DNA of 64,000 nucleotides from Okapia johnstoni. Its lineage: Eukaryota; Chordata; Mammalia; Artiodactyla; Giraffidae. The stretch covers positions 83,388,713-83,452,712 of the forward strand of contig CM044310.1 of assembly GCA_024291935.2 (NCBI GenBank), in the 5' to 3' direction. Positions 1-11,964 of the stretch are shown here, one piece after another; the stretch's first letter is position 1, and each line of letters starts with the position of its first letter. Position numbers and translations under genes: made by a program. The notes under the pieces were generated by a model. It was not told where the DNA came from. It ran no database searches and worked only from the letters and a program-made list of their open reading frames with translations.

Positions 1-1476
1 CTGTCAGATAAATAAAACAAACTGTTTGTCCATTAAATAGCGCTGTCAGAAAGAGGCCAGGGAAGCGAAACAGAGCTAAGTTCAGTTCTTTTATGGAGAC
101 ACAAAGCCAGGAACACCTGAAGCAAGCTGGGGAAATAACCTCACTCAGAAATAAATGGAGAGGGTGTTGGGGGAAGGGAAGTAGTGATCGGATTTAGTGA
201 AGTCGCTATAATCTTTGATCTCGGGCAAATTCTGTACCCTCCCTGGAGCCTGGCCACGTCGTCATCTGTGAAACGGGAGCCAACGGGCCTGATGTTGCCC
301 ACCTCACTGGGTGGTGGATGTGATCCTATGGACGAATTACATAAAATGCGTTCTGAAGAAGAAGGAAGTGACTCCAGGAAGCTCAGAAATGCAGATGCCT
401 ACAGAGAACGAACTGGTTACAGAAATGCTTGAACCAGAGAAGGAAGATGAAAGCCTTCCTCGACTCCAGGGGCAACAGCGACACAGCGCCATCAACATGG
501 CGGCACAGAAACACAGCCCACTGCCACCGAGTCTTCCAGTTTTCTTCCAAAGAAGTTCAAGATATGGATATTAATGGGAAATAAGCATTTGAAGTGTTCA
601 CAGTGACAGTTAAGAACTTTTTAGAATTCTATGTACTTAGTTTAAAAGTCCTTTATATGTAGTTGAAAAACTATGGGCTAGAGTGGCTGTGGTCTGTGAC
701 CTCTGGACTAAGGCAAGGTGGGGTTTTTCATGATTCCCAACATCGCTCCTGTACTTCATGCCAGATGGAACTTGGGGATATGAAGGAAGCAGGAACAGCA
801 GTGTCTGTCCTCAAATCCACTGATAGACCTCACCTGTGTGTCAATGCCTTCAACTTTGAGACGTCCTTCTGCTGGATCTATATACCACCCCTCATTGAGT
901 ACTGCACAGATTCTTCAGATAACAAAGATTCTCTCCCACTGGATATATTATGATTTAACCGTCCCCTGAGCTTTTCATTCCTAGAGAACTTTGGCCTTGT
1001 CTCCTGTCAGTATTTTTCAACGGAAGCATTGATGGCATTTTGTGCAGACACTAAATGTCAGTGGCTCCCTGGCCACGAACCACAAGGCTTAGGACAACCA
1101 AAAAAAATACCCCTTCACTTTAAAAACAAGATGCAAAACAACCCTCTGCTCTTTCGCAGTTGCGGAAACCAGAGTCCCATTCTGGTTCTTGAAGAAGACC
1201 ACAGATGGTCAATGTAACCAGGTCTCTGTGGTGGGCTTCTCAAAACAGTCCAGAGAGTCTTTACTCTGTGAGTCCTAAACTTCTTAGAATATACAGAGCA
1301 AGCTAACAGACAGGAAACAAGGGTTTTCTGGAGAGAAGTCTGTGGCTTTGATTTCAACTCCAGGTCCTGAGTCACCAATGTTATTTCTTAAACAAGCAGG
1401 ATCCTGGGCATCATTCTGGCAGGCCTGAGGTTATAGCCCAGGGACATTTATTTTTATAGACAGCTTCACTGGTGAA
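1..1476. other. Unique noncoding sequence, no repeat recognised
   Basis: No SINE, LINE or LTR consensus is recognisable. Open frames are under 100 codons, overlap on both strands and resemble no protein family I know. It could be intronic or intergenic. Confidence 0.6.
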
Positions 1477-1709
1477 GCACTGGGCTTCCCTGATGGCTCA
1501 GATGGTAAAGAATTCGCCTGCAATTTGGGAGACATGGGTTCAATACCTGGGTTGGGAAGATCCCCTGGAGAAGGGAATGGCAACCCACTCCAGTATTTTT
1601 GCCTGGAGAATTCCATGGACAGAGGACTGGAATTCTCTGTATCCAGGTGGGCTACAGTCCATGCGGTTGCAAAGTCAGACACAACTGAGCGACTTTCACT
1701 TCATTTACT
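1477..1709 (+). mobile_element. Bov-tA SINE, full length
   Basis: The tRNA-derived head starts at 1482 (GGGCTTCCCTGATGGCTCAG) and is followed by the Bov-A body (GGAAGATCCCCTGGAG, GGCAACCCACTCCAGTA) and a 3' end near 1705. A 10-bp target-site duplication CACTGGTGAA lies at 1467-1476 and 1710-1719. A small extra segment sits in the body near 1627-1650. A frame reading through it gives a 174-codon ORF that is not a gene. Confidence 0.93.
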
Positions 1710-3994
1710 CACTGGTGAATCTAGACCATTTTGAGAGCTATTGCTTTAATCAAAGCAATAATACTTCCTTGTCTTTCTCTGACTTACTTGTTTTACAGAA
1801 TCACCTGGAAAGCTTTACAAAATATGGCTCTTTAGGAACCAGTCTGGGAGTCTTATTTGATTTGGCTATTGGATCAAATTTTTACATAACACTTGTGAGT
1901 ATGGAGACCTTGTATCTTTGCTATGTTTTTGGAGAGGTAGATCTGTTCATCCCCACATTACAGATAGCAAAACTGACACCCAGAAATGGAAAATGACCAT
2001 TGTGCCCAAGGTTAGAATAAGATTCAAATGGCTTTGTCTTTCTCCTAGGGTGTTAACATCACCTTTGTCTTCAGAATCTAAGGCCAACCTGCTGCATTCA
2101 AGCTGTTCTTTGTTGGATAAAATTAATTTTCTGAGGCAGTGGTCATGGGGTATCCCTTTGTATTGAACTATATTTTCTCTTGAATTTTGTGTTTGTTATT
2201 GAGTAATTCTCTTTCCCCATCAGGCAGGAAGTAGTTTCTGTGCTTCCTTAGCTTTGAGTTGATTTCTGGCAGAGCCAAAAAATCCAAAATCCCAGGCTCA
2301 TTGAGTAGCCTATGGCATGAAGATCAGGGGATTCCTCAAATCAAGGAGATAGTTCTTAGAGACTAAGGGAGGAGGAGATGGAGGTTCAGCATCAAAATTA
2401 AAATGATGAAAAATACAGCCAGAGTCATATAGACAGTCTATAATTATGATGTAAATGAGCTATTGGCATCTTCAATTTGAACCATTTCAGAAGAAGTTAG
2501 TCTTGTACTAAGGAGCTAAAATTAAATACATGGAGAAAATGATTTTTTATTTTCAGGAACTCCTTGGGAAGACAAAAATATTTTATGTCCGTTCAAGTGA
2601 ATTAACACAAGACATAAAGAAAGTTAAGAAAAAATTAAAAAAGTAATATATTGGTCCATAGAAATGGGAAGTCCAGGGATACAAATGATTTTAGGCACAA
2701 CCTAATCCAGAGCATCAAATAGTGTTATCAGGGGTCTCCTTGTCTCTCGCTGTCTCCATCTCTGCATTGGCTTTACTCCTATGGTGTCCCTCTGTCTCCT
2801 GGACCACATCCTCCCAGCCTAGCAATTTTAATGCAACCAGCACTTATTCTCATTGATTTTCCTTGAAACGTAGGCCAGGTCCATCCGTCATAAGGAACAA
2901 GGTACAGAGAGAACATGCTATTTGGCCAGCCTTGGGTCATATGTATATCCTGGATCCAGGAAGGTGGGGGTCTATCTATCTAATCTACATAGACAGACAA
3001 TGGAGATACACTGACTCCCAGAAGAAAAAGAGAGAGAGAGAAAGAGAAAAAAAAAAAAAAAACAGGACTGTTAAAGAAAAAAAAGGGGAATTGATCCTGG
3101 TCAAGAATGAACAACAGATGTTTCCTACAAAGGGAGACAAGATGGATGTAGGGAAAGGAACCAAGTCCATTTTCTTCTTTTCTGTCTCACATTAGCATTC
3201 ATTAAATAAAAGCAAGAAGTCAAAACAGTGAAACAAACACCCATTGAGAATAAAACCAAAGAAAGCGCCCTTCTCTAGTAATAAAAAAATTCTAACTTGA
3301 TATGTTTTTGAGAATGCTTTTCTTTTTTTTTTTCTCTTAAGAAACTACAGTAACTCAGCTTGGCTAATAAAGTGTTTGTCTAGTACATTATGGAAGTCTT
3401 TCGGGAGACTATTGAATCAATTAGAGTGATTTGTAATTAGCACACCAACCAAATGACAGGGTTTCTCTAAATTGCTTGAAAAGAGTTTGCTCCCTTAAAG
3501 GATTTGTATGTCCCCCTTCTGAACTTATTTACAATAGTAATATGCTTATTAGCCTCTTAAAATTTTTCCAGAAAATAATTTATGTTGAGATTCTGTGTGA
3601 AATATCAAAAATTCTGAATTAAGTAATTTTGAACAACTGGAAAGTTACCATATTAATTAGAATGATTCCCCACCCTTCCCATAGAAAATTATTTACAAAT
3701 ACCTATGGAACAGATGATCACAAACAAGCACTTTTTGAAAATTCTGTTTGATATGAAGAAGCCATGTCTGATCCTGAAGCTTAAGATGTTCACCAATATA
3801 AAACAGTGTTAAAAGGGCCATATACTTTTATCAAAATTTTACAAGTAAGATTGGGAATGAGCCGAACTGTTTTATAAGATCCCCAGACTTGAATGGGCAA
3901 ACACTCATTCATGTGGTGCAATTTTAGTTTTTCAAATTTCTAGAACTCAGTTTGAGAGCAGGGCCAACCCACAGACATATGGTATTTTGGTCAA
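1710..3994. other. Unique noncoding sequence
   Basis: No transposon recognised except a purine simple repeat near 3029. The segment from about 3340 to 3700 is AT-balanced, free of repeats and rich in TAAT-type words (for example TTGTAATTAGCACACCAA near 3431), so it could be conserved regulatory DNA. That last point is a guess. Confidence 0.5.
3021..3063 (+). repeat. Purine simple repeat (GA)n then poly-A
   Basis: A GA tract grades into a run of about 18 adenines. It resembles a decayed retroposon tail, but no element body can be recognised just upstream. Confidence 0.8.
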
Positions 3995-4170
3995 CAACAG
4001 AGGTTCTGAAATCAGGCAAAATCTGGATTCATATCCCAACTCCTTCCTTACTGCAGCTGCGGAATCTTAGGTAATTTACTTCCTCTTTCTCAGCTTCTAC
4101 TTTGTCAGGAAAATGAAGATGATGGTCACAATAGCTTTGGTGGGGTTAAATAATATAAATATATCTTGCA
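3995..4170 (+). mobile_element. MIR SINE fragment
   Basis: The MIR core order is visible in decayed form: GGTTCTGAAATCAGGC, then ATCTTAGGTAATTTACTTCCTC, then a GTCAGGAAAATGAAGATGAT block and a GGTTAAATAATATAAAT 3' part. Old and strongly diverged. Confidence 0.6.
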
Positions 4171-4429
4171 TATAGTAACCCCATATTGGTTGTATCAATA
4201 GAAAGCCTCCCGGGTTAACAATGTTTCAACCCTGGGGAATTAATCCATTTTCATCTTATTCTAGTGAATAACCTGGACGGTATAGAAGGATCTCCATAAT
4301 AGGCTAGAGCAAAGTTTGGACAACGTAGAATGTTTAATAGTAGAAGTGTAATTACAGGCGAATCATGTTTGCAGCACCTCTTCAGAGAAAGCAATGTTCA
4401 TGCATTTGCTCATTCATTCTCTTATCCCA

Positions 4430-4560
4430 TAGATATTAATGCCTATAGATATTAATTTGAGCCTCTACTGTGTGTTGTGCATTGGGCTAAATATTTGCAA
4501 TACGTTGGAGGATAAAACCCATAAAGTAGCCATAAACTCTCAGAAATTTAACAACTTTAG
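4430..4560 (-). mobile_element. L2-like 3' end fragment, weak
   Basis: GAGCCTCTACTGTGTGTTGTGCATTGGG reads like the reverse complement of the L2 tail, followed by a GGAGGATAAAACCCATAAAG stretch at the position of the usual 'aacaagacaca' part. Strongly diverged. Confidence 0.4.
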
Positions 4561-4829
4561 TTAATTTTGACTTGTCATCACTTTTCTTGAGCAATAAAAC
4601 CTGTGATATTTTGTCATATCCACCCAGCCCAGGATGGAGTATAAAACGGCTTCCTATCTTGTGATCATTGTTCAAAAAACTTATACATGCAATATGCTTA
4701 ATCCAGGGCTTGCTCACAATGCAAGAAACAGCTCAATATATGTAATGGTTTCAACTGCTACTGCAATGATCACTTTCTGGGTTTTAAACATTTTTTAAGC
4801 ACTGTGATGTTGTTGGAAACATTCAACAG

Positions 4830-4995
4830 AGCTGGCCTCAGATCTAGGTCTGTTTTATAACAGCTGATGATCTTAGGCAAATGACATAACCTGAGCTTCA
4901 CTTTCCTTCATTTTCAGGGCCTTCTCATAGAGTGAGTGAGATATTGCATAGTACAGGGAATGTTGTAAGTCCTCAGTAGTGGCCATAATCATCAG
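4830..4995 (+). mobile_element. MIR SINE fragment
   Basis: Blocks TCTTAGGCAAATGACATAACC, TGAGCTTCACTTTCCTTCAT, GAGTGAGATATTGCATAGTAC and TGTTGTAAGTCCTCAGTAG follow the MIR sense order (splice-like core, then 3' tail). Confidence 0.6.
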
Positions 4996-5029
4996 AGTAA
5001 GTAAAACTTATGTTATCATTTTAAGTTGA

Positions 5030-5200
5030 TATAGTATTTTCAGTTAGACATTCTCATTTAATGCTCAGAACAGGCTATGAGGGAAGGTCATTAACATTAT
5101 TGTCATCAGTATCATCATCAGGACTATTTATAAAATAAGGAAGAGTTTCATGATTTGCCCAAGATAACAGGGCATGTAAGTGGTAAGGTCGGTCCTTTGT
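5030..5200 (-). mobile_element. MIR SINE fragment, antisense
   Basis: CATTTAATGCTCAGAACAGG, a TATGAGGGAAGGTCATTA block, then TTGCCCAAGATAACAGGGCA and GTAAGTGGTAAGG are the antisense MIR order. It lies about 35 bp from the sense MIR just upstream, so the two form an old inverted pair. Confidence 0.6.
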
Positions 5201-5501
5201 CCTAGAAAGCATCACTGGATTTACAAGCAATTTTCAAAGTGATCTTTTTTGCCTGGAGAGTACACTTCTTAGTTGCACCAGGAATTCAGCAATGACCAGG
5301 ACAGGTCTGAACTGGCCCTTCTGGATGCATATTTTGGTGGGGAGAATAAAATTGAAGAACTGGGGACTATGAAGAACCCATGCCTCTCTCCATGAACTGT
5401 GCCTCTGTTCAGCCAGCTGCTTCATTTGCCGTTTGACTGATCCTCCAAGATTCTTTCAGTCTGGCTTCCAACGTCATTTAAACCATAGCCATGCTAAGAT
5501 A

Positions 5502-5728
5502 GGAGCTTCCCAGGTGGCGATAGTGGTAAAGAACCCCCCTACCAATGCAGGCAACATAAGAGATGAGGGTTTGATCGCTGGGTCAGGAAGATCCCCTGGA
5601 GGAGGGCATGGCAACCCACTCTAGTATTCTTACCTTGAGAATCCCATGGATAGAAGAGCCTGGCGGGCCACAATCCATGGGGTTGCAAAGAGTCGGACAT
5701 GACTGAAGTGACTTAGCATGCACGCACA
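5502..5728 (+). mobile_element. Bov-tA SINE
   Basis: The head starts at 5504 (GAGCTTCCCAGGTGGCG) and the element ends in GACTTAGCATGCACGCACA. The flanks CATGCTAAGATA (5490-5501) and CATGCTAACATA (5729-5740) are a 12-bp target-site duplication with one mismatch. Confidence 0.93.
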
Positions 5729-5924
5729 CATGCTAACATATCTTCATTACAATACTGATTGAAAAAAAATGCTGTTTTTGGAGAAAATTCCTAGAAATGG
5801 CAGGGGAAACAATCACCTTCCCCCATCCCTCTGGCCAAGCTTCTGGGGAATGTGAGTCCAGCCTTGGTAGAGATTCTGATTTTCAAGAAAAAAAGAGCTG
5901 ATAATCTGGATTTTGATGTGAAAT

Positions 5925-6121
5925 GAAGCTTCTCTGGTATCTCAGAGGTAAAGAAGGCATCTGCAATACAAAATACTCAAGAGATGTGGGTTCGATCCCT
6001 GGGTTGGGAAGATCCCCTGGAGGAGGGCATGGCAACCCCCTCTAGTATTCCTGCCTGGAGAATTCCATGGACAGAGGAGCCTGGAGGGCTACAGCCATGG
6101 GGTCCAGCGACTGAGCACACC
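5925..6121 (+). mobile_element. Bov-tA SINE, diverged
   Basis: The head is altered (GAAGCTTCTCTGGTATCTCAG), but the B-box-like GGTTCGATCCC and the body GGAAGATCCCCTGGAGGAGG are intact. There is a short deletion near the 3' end (GGGGTCCAGCGACTGAGC). It follows another plus-strand copy by about 200 bp. Confidence 0.9.
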
Positions 6122-6239
6122 CATACTTTAAAATATTGACTCAAAACGAAATCAAAACATGACTATTGACTGGATGAGGTTTGAGGATTTCTATTTGTAA
6201 TCTCAGCTGTAACAGGGGTTCTGATTTATTTTGGAGGTT

Positions 6240-6480
6240 AGGGAACTGGCTTTTAGAAGAATGGATTTACCAGAAGAAGGCCAGGGGGACAGTTTCATAT
6301 GGCTGGACTCTAGACTCTAGACTGTAGACTCGGGGTTGGGAAGAGTGCAAAGTGGTGAGGCTGGTGATGCAGGCAGGGGCTAGATCATGGTTTCTGTGAA
6401 GAGCAGTGGGGTGCGGCTGACCCAGTGAGTCTATTAAAAACATGGCGTGGTGATGGGAACTGACTGGAAGGGGCAAGAAG
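6240..6480 (-). mobile_element. L2-like fragment, weak
   Basis: GCAGGCAGGGGCTAGATCATGG and the downstream CCAGTGAGTCTATTAAAAACATGG match the antisense order of the L2 3' region only loosely. A short CTAGACT repeat (GGACTCTAGACTCTAGACTG) lies at about 6303-6322. Confidence 0.35.
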
Positions 6481-7289
6481 GTAGTTGAGAGGCCTCATGA
6501 GAAGCTATCGCAGTCTTTCTAGCACATGCTTCTTCTGATTCTCATCCTGACAGTGCCAACTCTGTACCAAGCCAAGGTAATTTTCTCCTGCATTTTACTA
6601 GGTTAAAGATGACTATCCTTCCACTAAGGACAGAAAGGAAGATTTCTGGCTGCTTTCACAGCCTCTGACATCTCTCACCTACTCTGGTCCCCTTTTGGTT
6701 CTAATTTACTTTTCTCTCTAATTCTTTTCCCCTTGTCTTTTCTTTTTACACCTAAATGCCAAATTTTCAACTGTCATGGAATAAGAATTAGGAACATGCT
6801 ACATTAAAAAAAAGAGCTTATCTGTAAATCAAACCTTCTGGCAAACACGAGGGTGTAGGTACGGAGTGTCATTTTCTTTTATATCTACCTAAGGAAACAT
6901 TTTTTCCCCCTTTCTTACTGCTGACATATTTTTTGAGAAATGCAGCCCTCGGGTTGTTGTTCTACACTCTTTGAAGTCACTGTGAATTGAATAAATTTGA
7001 CGTTTGATGGCAAACTGCCATGAGAATTTAAATAACTTGTGAGAGAGGATACTATTATTTTTTACCTGTCATTTTGAATCCCCCAAGGCCATCCCATGGG
7101 ATGGTGGGGACAGGTATTGGTTAACAGGGACCATCCCTCAATGCAGGCACTCACACTTCTGAGTCTCACATAAAATCCATGGAGTCTCAGACAATTCTCA
7201 TCCTAGAGTCAAAACTTCAAGGTCATCACGTTGACTTGCCATCTTTGAAAGTACGGGAATTGGGATACATTAAGGAAAGTGGTGAAGAA
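6481..7289. other. Unique noncoding sequence
   Basis: No repeat recognised and no ORF worth reporting. Confidence 0.5.
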
Positions 7290-7970
7290 ACTGTCTTTAA
7301 TTGATTTTCGTAAAGCAATGCTTTATTATAATGCAAAGTGTGCCCTATTTAGAGGGGTTTTTCAGAGGGCAGTTGAGTCTTTGTTGACTATATTGTGAAG
7401 TTATTATTTTTTCTTTTTAAAATGCCCTCCATTTTCTTTCCCTCTTCTTTGCCTTTACTTCCTGCTTTGGAAAACTGAACAGACCTTGACCTTAAACAAG
7501 ACTAAAGGCTAAAACGTGTGTTTACGGTTGGGGGGTGGGGAGACTCAACTTTGGATCGGCCACTTCATGTGGTGCTGCTGATGCCTGTCTGCTTGGGACA
7601 TGCCACATTTTTCTGGTCAATCAGGACTTGCAACTGGTCCCTTTGCCAAGCACCGACTTTTTTGCATTTTTTTTTTTAAGATGGTAAATAAATCATTTCT
7701 TTCAGATTGGGTAAAAAATGGGCCATGCTCTTTCGCAGCCGAAGTCTTCCAGCTAATTCTGCGTTTGCACTATAAACTATACAAGTCAATTGTACATTCA
7801 CATTTAGATCTGGGCCAGATTTATGCCCCTGAGAAAATCCTATTTTTGCATGATTTAGACAAAAAAATGTGTCTGAACAGCGTTACCCAGCCTAATTTAT
7901 ATGAAACTGGGATTCTGCCACCTGGGGTTTCGGGTCTGCTCTGTGAGACATGTCTGGTATGTGACTAAAA
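7290..7970. promoter_or_regulatory. Candidate conserved noncoding block
   Basis: Repeat-free sequence dense in AT-core words: TTAATTGATTTTCG near 7297, CAGCTAATTCTGCG near 7750, GCCTAATTTATATG near 7889. A 122-codon frame crosses 7600-7968 but has no family resemblance and includes a T-tract, so coding is unlikely. Regulatory status is inferred from composition only. Cross-species alignment would settle it. Confidence 0.3.
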
Positions 7971-8571
7971 GACCAAGCAAGGAGGAGGCGGCAGAGGGGG
8001 ACCGGAGCCCACTTGAAAGGGAGATGGCCACCCCCGCCAACTGAATGGGGCGTGCCCAACCAGCTGGGGAGAGAGGCCTCTTCACTGTGCTTTTATTATG
8101 GGCCCTAGTGTACAACCAGAAAGGCGGCCCCCTCCCCATGGCATGCTTGGTTGCTACGATCTGTTCCTGGGGGGGTTGTGTGCATCCCAAATGGCAGCCC
8201 CTTCCTCACCAGACAGGCATGGGTTGCTCAATTACCAGTGCCTCCAGCATCCTGATACCCCATCCTTCCAGGTCCCACCTGCATCCAAGTGAGTGTGAGA
8301 AAGAGGACAAGACTGAGGAACTGTCTGTCGCCAGAACTTAGGGACTCTCTGTAGGATGATTCACTGCCCACTGGAGGGATATTGCTGGTCTCTTGCTTAG
8401 CAGGAGATGCCTGTGGAATTTTGGTTTTGCCTTGTTTCTGTCAACGTCCTCTTCTAAGGTTCTGGGGGTCTTTGATTGCTGTTCTCAGGAGCCGGGGTTA
8501 TGAATCTTTATGACATGGAGGCTGAAACCTTGCCCGACCCACACATCTTATAGCCTTTGGGGGCCCCACCG
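7971..8571. other. Unique, fairly GC-rich noncoding sequence
   Basis: Two frames of about 97 codons overlap on opposite strands near 7900-8341. Neither has recognisable domains or a convincing exon structure. CpG density is too low for a clear CpG island. Confidence 0.45.
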
Positions 8572-8890
8572 AAGTTTGACAAGTATTTTTTTGAGCGTCT
8601 GCTTTATGCCAAGCACTGTTGTGTGGATACACTGCTGGGGATGGGGTATAGGGATAAACAAGACAGATATGATTCTGATTCCAAAGGGGCTTACAGTCTA
8701 GTGGGAAAGGGAAATATGAATCTAATTATCACACAAGATGTATGTAACTCAAGGGCAAAGCACAGTCTGTAATGGGGCTGATTCAGTGGGTAATCACACA
8801 GGAGGCCATGGAGGGGGTTTTAAGGAGGGTTATCTTGATCAGGGCACTGAGGGCTGAACAGAAGCCTGATTCCCCTAGCTCAGGAGGGCT
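8572..8890 (-). mobile_element. L2 LINE 3' region, antisense
   Basis: TTGAGCGTCTGCTTTATGCC, CACTGCTGGGGATGGGG and GGGGCTTACAGTCTAGTGGG are successive antisense L2 3'-end blocks, followed by diverged inner sequence up to about 8890. Confidence 0.75.
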
Positions 8891-8892
8891 AC

Positions 8893-9003
8893 CTCATGAC
8901 CAGATAGAGTCAATGACTTGCCCAAGGACACTCAGAAAATTAGGAACAGGGACACAGCCAGACCCTTTGAGCACTCAAGGGCGTGCTTAACCACGGGGCT
9001 CTG
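8893..9003 (-). mobile_element. MIR fragment, antisense
   Basis: AATGACTTGCCCAAGGACAC, then CAGGGACACAGCCAGACCC and CGTGCTTAACCACGGGGCTC, are antisense MIR blocks. Confidence 0.6.
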
Positions 9004-9165
9004 TGGGCAAGTCACTGATCCCAATACCCAAATTTTCCCACTTAATAGCTCATAACTTGATCTTTTTGAGACTTCATTTCATCATCTTTGGAGTGACAGT
9101 GGTAAGAGCTGCTTCCACAGCAGGATGTTTTTAGACATAATTAAAAGGTGTATGTAATGATTTTG
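9004..9165 (+). mobile_element. MIR fragment, sense
   Basis: GGGCAAGTCACTGATCCC, TTCATTTCATCATCTTTGGAG and ACATAATTAAAAGGTGTATG keep the MIR sense order. Abuts an antisense MIR piece, giving a second old inverted MIR pair in this window. Confidence 0.5.
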
Positions 9166-9171
9166 ATCATA

Positions 9172-9361
9172 ATTATCGTTGTTTAGACATTCTTTTGCAA
9201 CCCCGTGGACTGTAGCATGCCAGGCTCCTCTATCCATGGGATTTCCCAGCAAGAATACTGGAGTGGGTTGAAATTTCCTTCTCCAGGGGATCTTCCCGAC
9301 CCAGGGATCGAACCCACGCCTCCTGCTTGGCAGGTGGATTCTTTACCACCTGGGAAGCCCC
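9172..9361 (-). mobile_element. Bov-tA SINE, antisense
   Basis: Antisense body (CCAGGCTCCTCTATCCATGG) through to the reversed head (ACCACCTGGGAAGCCC). TTGATCATA flanks both sides (9163-9171 and 9362-9370), a 9-bp target-site duplication. Confidence 0.93.
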
Positions 9362-9519
9362 TTGATCATAGTACATGTTAGCTATTATTGTTCTTTATCC
9401 TATTTGGTCTTTCAAAGCAACTCTATTAGATTGAAAGATAAAGTACCTCCTCACACCCATCCCCAAATCTTTTATTTTTAACAAAGAGCCACAAAAGTTG
9501 CCCAATCAGGCAGACATAC

Positions 9520-9640
9520 ATTCATTCAAAATATTTACTTATAGAGTTCTTTCCAAGGGAAAGGCATCATTCAAGGTGGTAGAAAAGAAAAAATACATGG
9601 GGAAATATGGTCCCTGCATTCAAGGATGGCTTACCTGATT
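9520..9640 (-). mobile_element. L2-like fragment, weak
   Basis: TTCATTCAAAATATTTACTT and ATATGGTCCCTGCATTCAAGG loosely match the antisense L2 tail and its 'ccctgccctcaagg' block. Confidence 0.35.
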
Positions 9641-11964
9641 GAGGGGTCCCCAGGTTTCAGAGAATCAGATGTGAGGGCTGGTAGCATCCTGACATGCCAT
9701 CTTGGGTGCCTCCCCATTTCACAGCTGGGGAAGCTGAGGCCTGGGTCAGGTGGCTGACATCAGCACTCTGGTCCTGTGTCAGGTTTCCAGTTTGGCCTCC
9801 CAAGGATACCAGCCGGAGTCCTTTTGGACTGTGAGTCTGCTTCATGTCAGTCTCCGCTGAACTGTCCTAGCAGAGCAGCCAAGAGACATTGGCTCTCTCA
9901 GGATCAGGTAAAATTGTATTAGTTCGTATAAGACAGCAGTATAGGGGAGCTGGCGGGTGGGTTCTGGTTTTCTTTTTGAACATTTCTAAGCCCTTCCCAA
10001 CCCCCTCCTTCTAATTCTGTGGTGCCCCAGACTGGGTGCAAGCCTCCCCAGAATGTGGTGGGCTTCTGGACTTACCAATCACAAGTTGGATTTACATTGT
10101 ATAAGATGATGCATGTCTTAATCTCTTAACGGGGCACGAGGCAAAGACAGGCTGCTTTGGTACATCCTAGAAAACTCACTTCTTTAACAAAACAAACAAA
10201 CATTTAGAGATACCAATTCCGGTTCTCCATAGCCAGGCTGGACTTTTAGCTGATGGCTTAGGGGTATATCCCACCTTTCCTTGGGCTAAGGTTGTTCATA
10301 TCCTAACGGCATAGTAAACAACAGTTTATTCCTATTTCTTTTACAAATGGATTTTCAGAGATTGGCCTGAGGAGGAGCCACCCTGGACCGAGGTGGTGAG
10401 GGGACAGGGTCAGCTGACAACGGGACAGAGTCCCAGCCTGAAGTTCCTCTCAAGTCCCCATTTGGGTACGGCCCAGAGGCAGGGACAGTTTTTGGGGAAC
10501 CGGCTCAAGTCACAGAAAGCTGACTTCCCAGCCTGGATGCCCAGTTCTGCTCGTAGCCTTGTTTATCGGCAATTACCCTGAAAGTCCTTCCTGTAATTAA
10601 CCCCAGCTTCGCGGACGCTGCTATTTGCACATCGGTTCCCTCCCAAACACCGCCTCTTTGCCATTATTCCCTGGAAAGATGAGTCACTGAAGAAGATGGC
10701 TTATCGCCACTCGGTTTTTAACTAGTTTTGCCTCCCAGAGTCATTTGTTGATGATACACTTCCACCCAGGCACTCCCATCTCCCCTTTTCCAACTTCTCT
10801 TTTTTAAAATAACATTTTCTTCCTTTCTGCTTTTACATTTCTTCCTCTCCCTCCCATAGCCTTTCATACATTCAGGATGTAAGAGAGCCAGCATCAAAGC
10901 CCAGAGCCCTGCCGAATCCTCCTCCCCTATGGTAAGCGTGCCCTTTCCCCGTCTGATCATTGACTCATAACCACAGAACATCCCAGGCGCAGGATGGAGG
11001 GGAGGGAGGGCTGAATAAGCAAGGACCACGGTCTGCAGCCCCAGAGGAAACAAAAGTAGAGGATTTGTTCAACAGGGCTTTTTTTTTCCCTCCTCTGGGG
11101 ATAATTGTTTAGGACAATCTGAGCTGACCTAGTCCAGGGAGGGGAGGAGGGGAAAGCCAGCCATCCCCTCACCCCCACCCCCACCCCCATCAAATGGTAA
11201 CTCCAACCAAGTGAGACTCATCTGCTCAGCCTCCAAATCCCAAGGCCAGACCAGTCCTGGGCACCACCAAGAGTTTTGATCGTATTATTTAATTTTAATT
11301 CAATTGAACATACATGGATCGATCGCTTACCATGTGCTGGGCATTAAGCTGACAGGTGACAGCCACAGACTTAGACACTATGGAAGTTAAGTCCCCGTCC
11401 TTCAAAACAAAATGTGCAGGCCAAAGACAGCCCTGAGCAACCCCTCCCCGCCACCTCCCCACTACCACCGGTTCCTCCCTCCCCTTCTGTCTCCATTAAG
11501 CATGAATGGGCATCACATCTGTTTCTTTTCTTGCTGGAAAGCAAGAGGCAAAGACCCTAAAATGGGGACAGACCAGCACACACCTGGGTGGTCTTTAAAT
11601 TAGAAAAAGTTTTCGCCAGAGTTCTTCATTTGGGTCTGCAGTCTCATACTTTTGATGACTCTCTGCCCCTGTAGGTTGGGAGAAATGGGGTCAGCGTTGG
11701 GGGGACTCAGGTTGGGTATCACAGGGGTCCTTCCTTCTCCTGTTTTCTCAAGCTCACACGTATTCCTCCCCACTCTGCATTCAGCCCCGATTCCTCACTG
11801 AGCAGACCCAGCATGGTCTAGGGCCCCAACAATGCCCAGGCAGAGGCAGGGGGTGTTGGGGGAAGTGAAGAAGTAGCCATTTTAAATTCAAGGTTCATGT
11901 ATAGTGGTGGTCTTTTTCAGAATCAAAGTGTTTATATTAGGGTTTAATATCATGTTGTTTTAAG
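9641..11964. other. Unique noncoding sequence
   Basis: No young repeat. A possible old MIR scrap lies near 9712-9760 (CCATTTCACAGCTGGGGAAG). Short CA-rich and C-rich tracts occur near 11170-11190. The 10540-10760 segment is listed separately. Confidence 0.5.
10540..10760. promoter_or_regulatory. Candidate conserved noncoding block with AP-1-like site
   Basis: Repeat-free. Contains TGTAATTAACCCCAGC near 10591, CTATTTGCACATCGG near 10621 (octamer-like ATTTGCA), GCCATTATTCC near 10659 and an exact AP-1-type TGAGTCA at 10680-10686. Its function is inferred only from motif density and absence of repeats. Confidence 0.3.

Noticed and set aside
1472..1996. 174-codon plus-strand open frame
   Set aside because: Its first half is a Bov-tA SINE read in frame. 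No family resemblance.
8000..8341. Possible CpG island with small exon
   Set aside because: GC-rich but CpG is sparse, and the frames overlap on both strands without a promoter or splice context.
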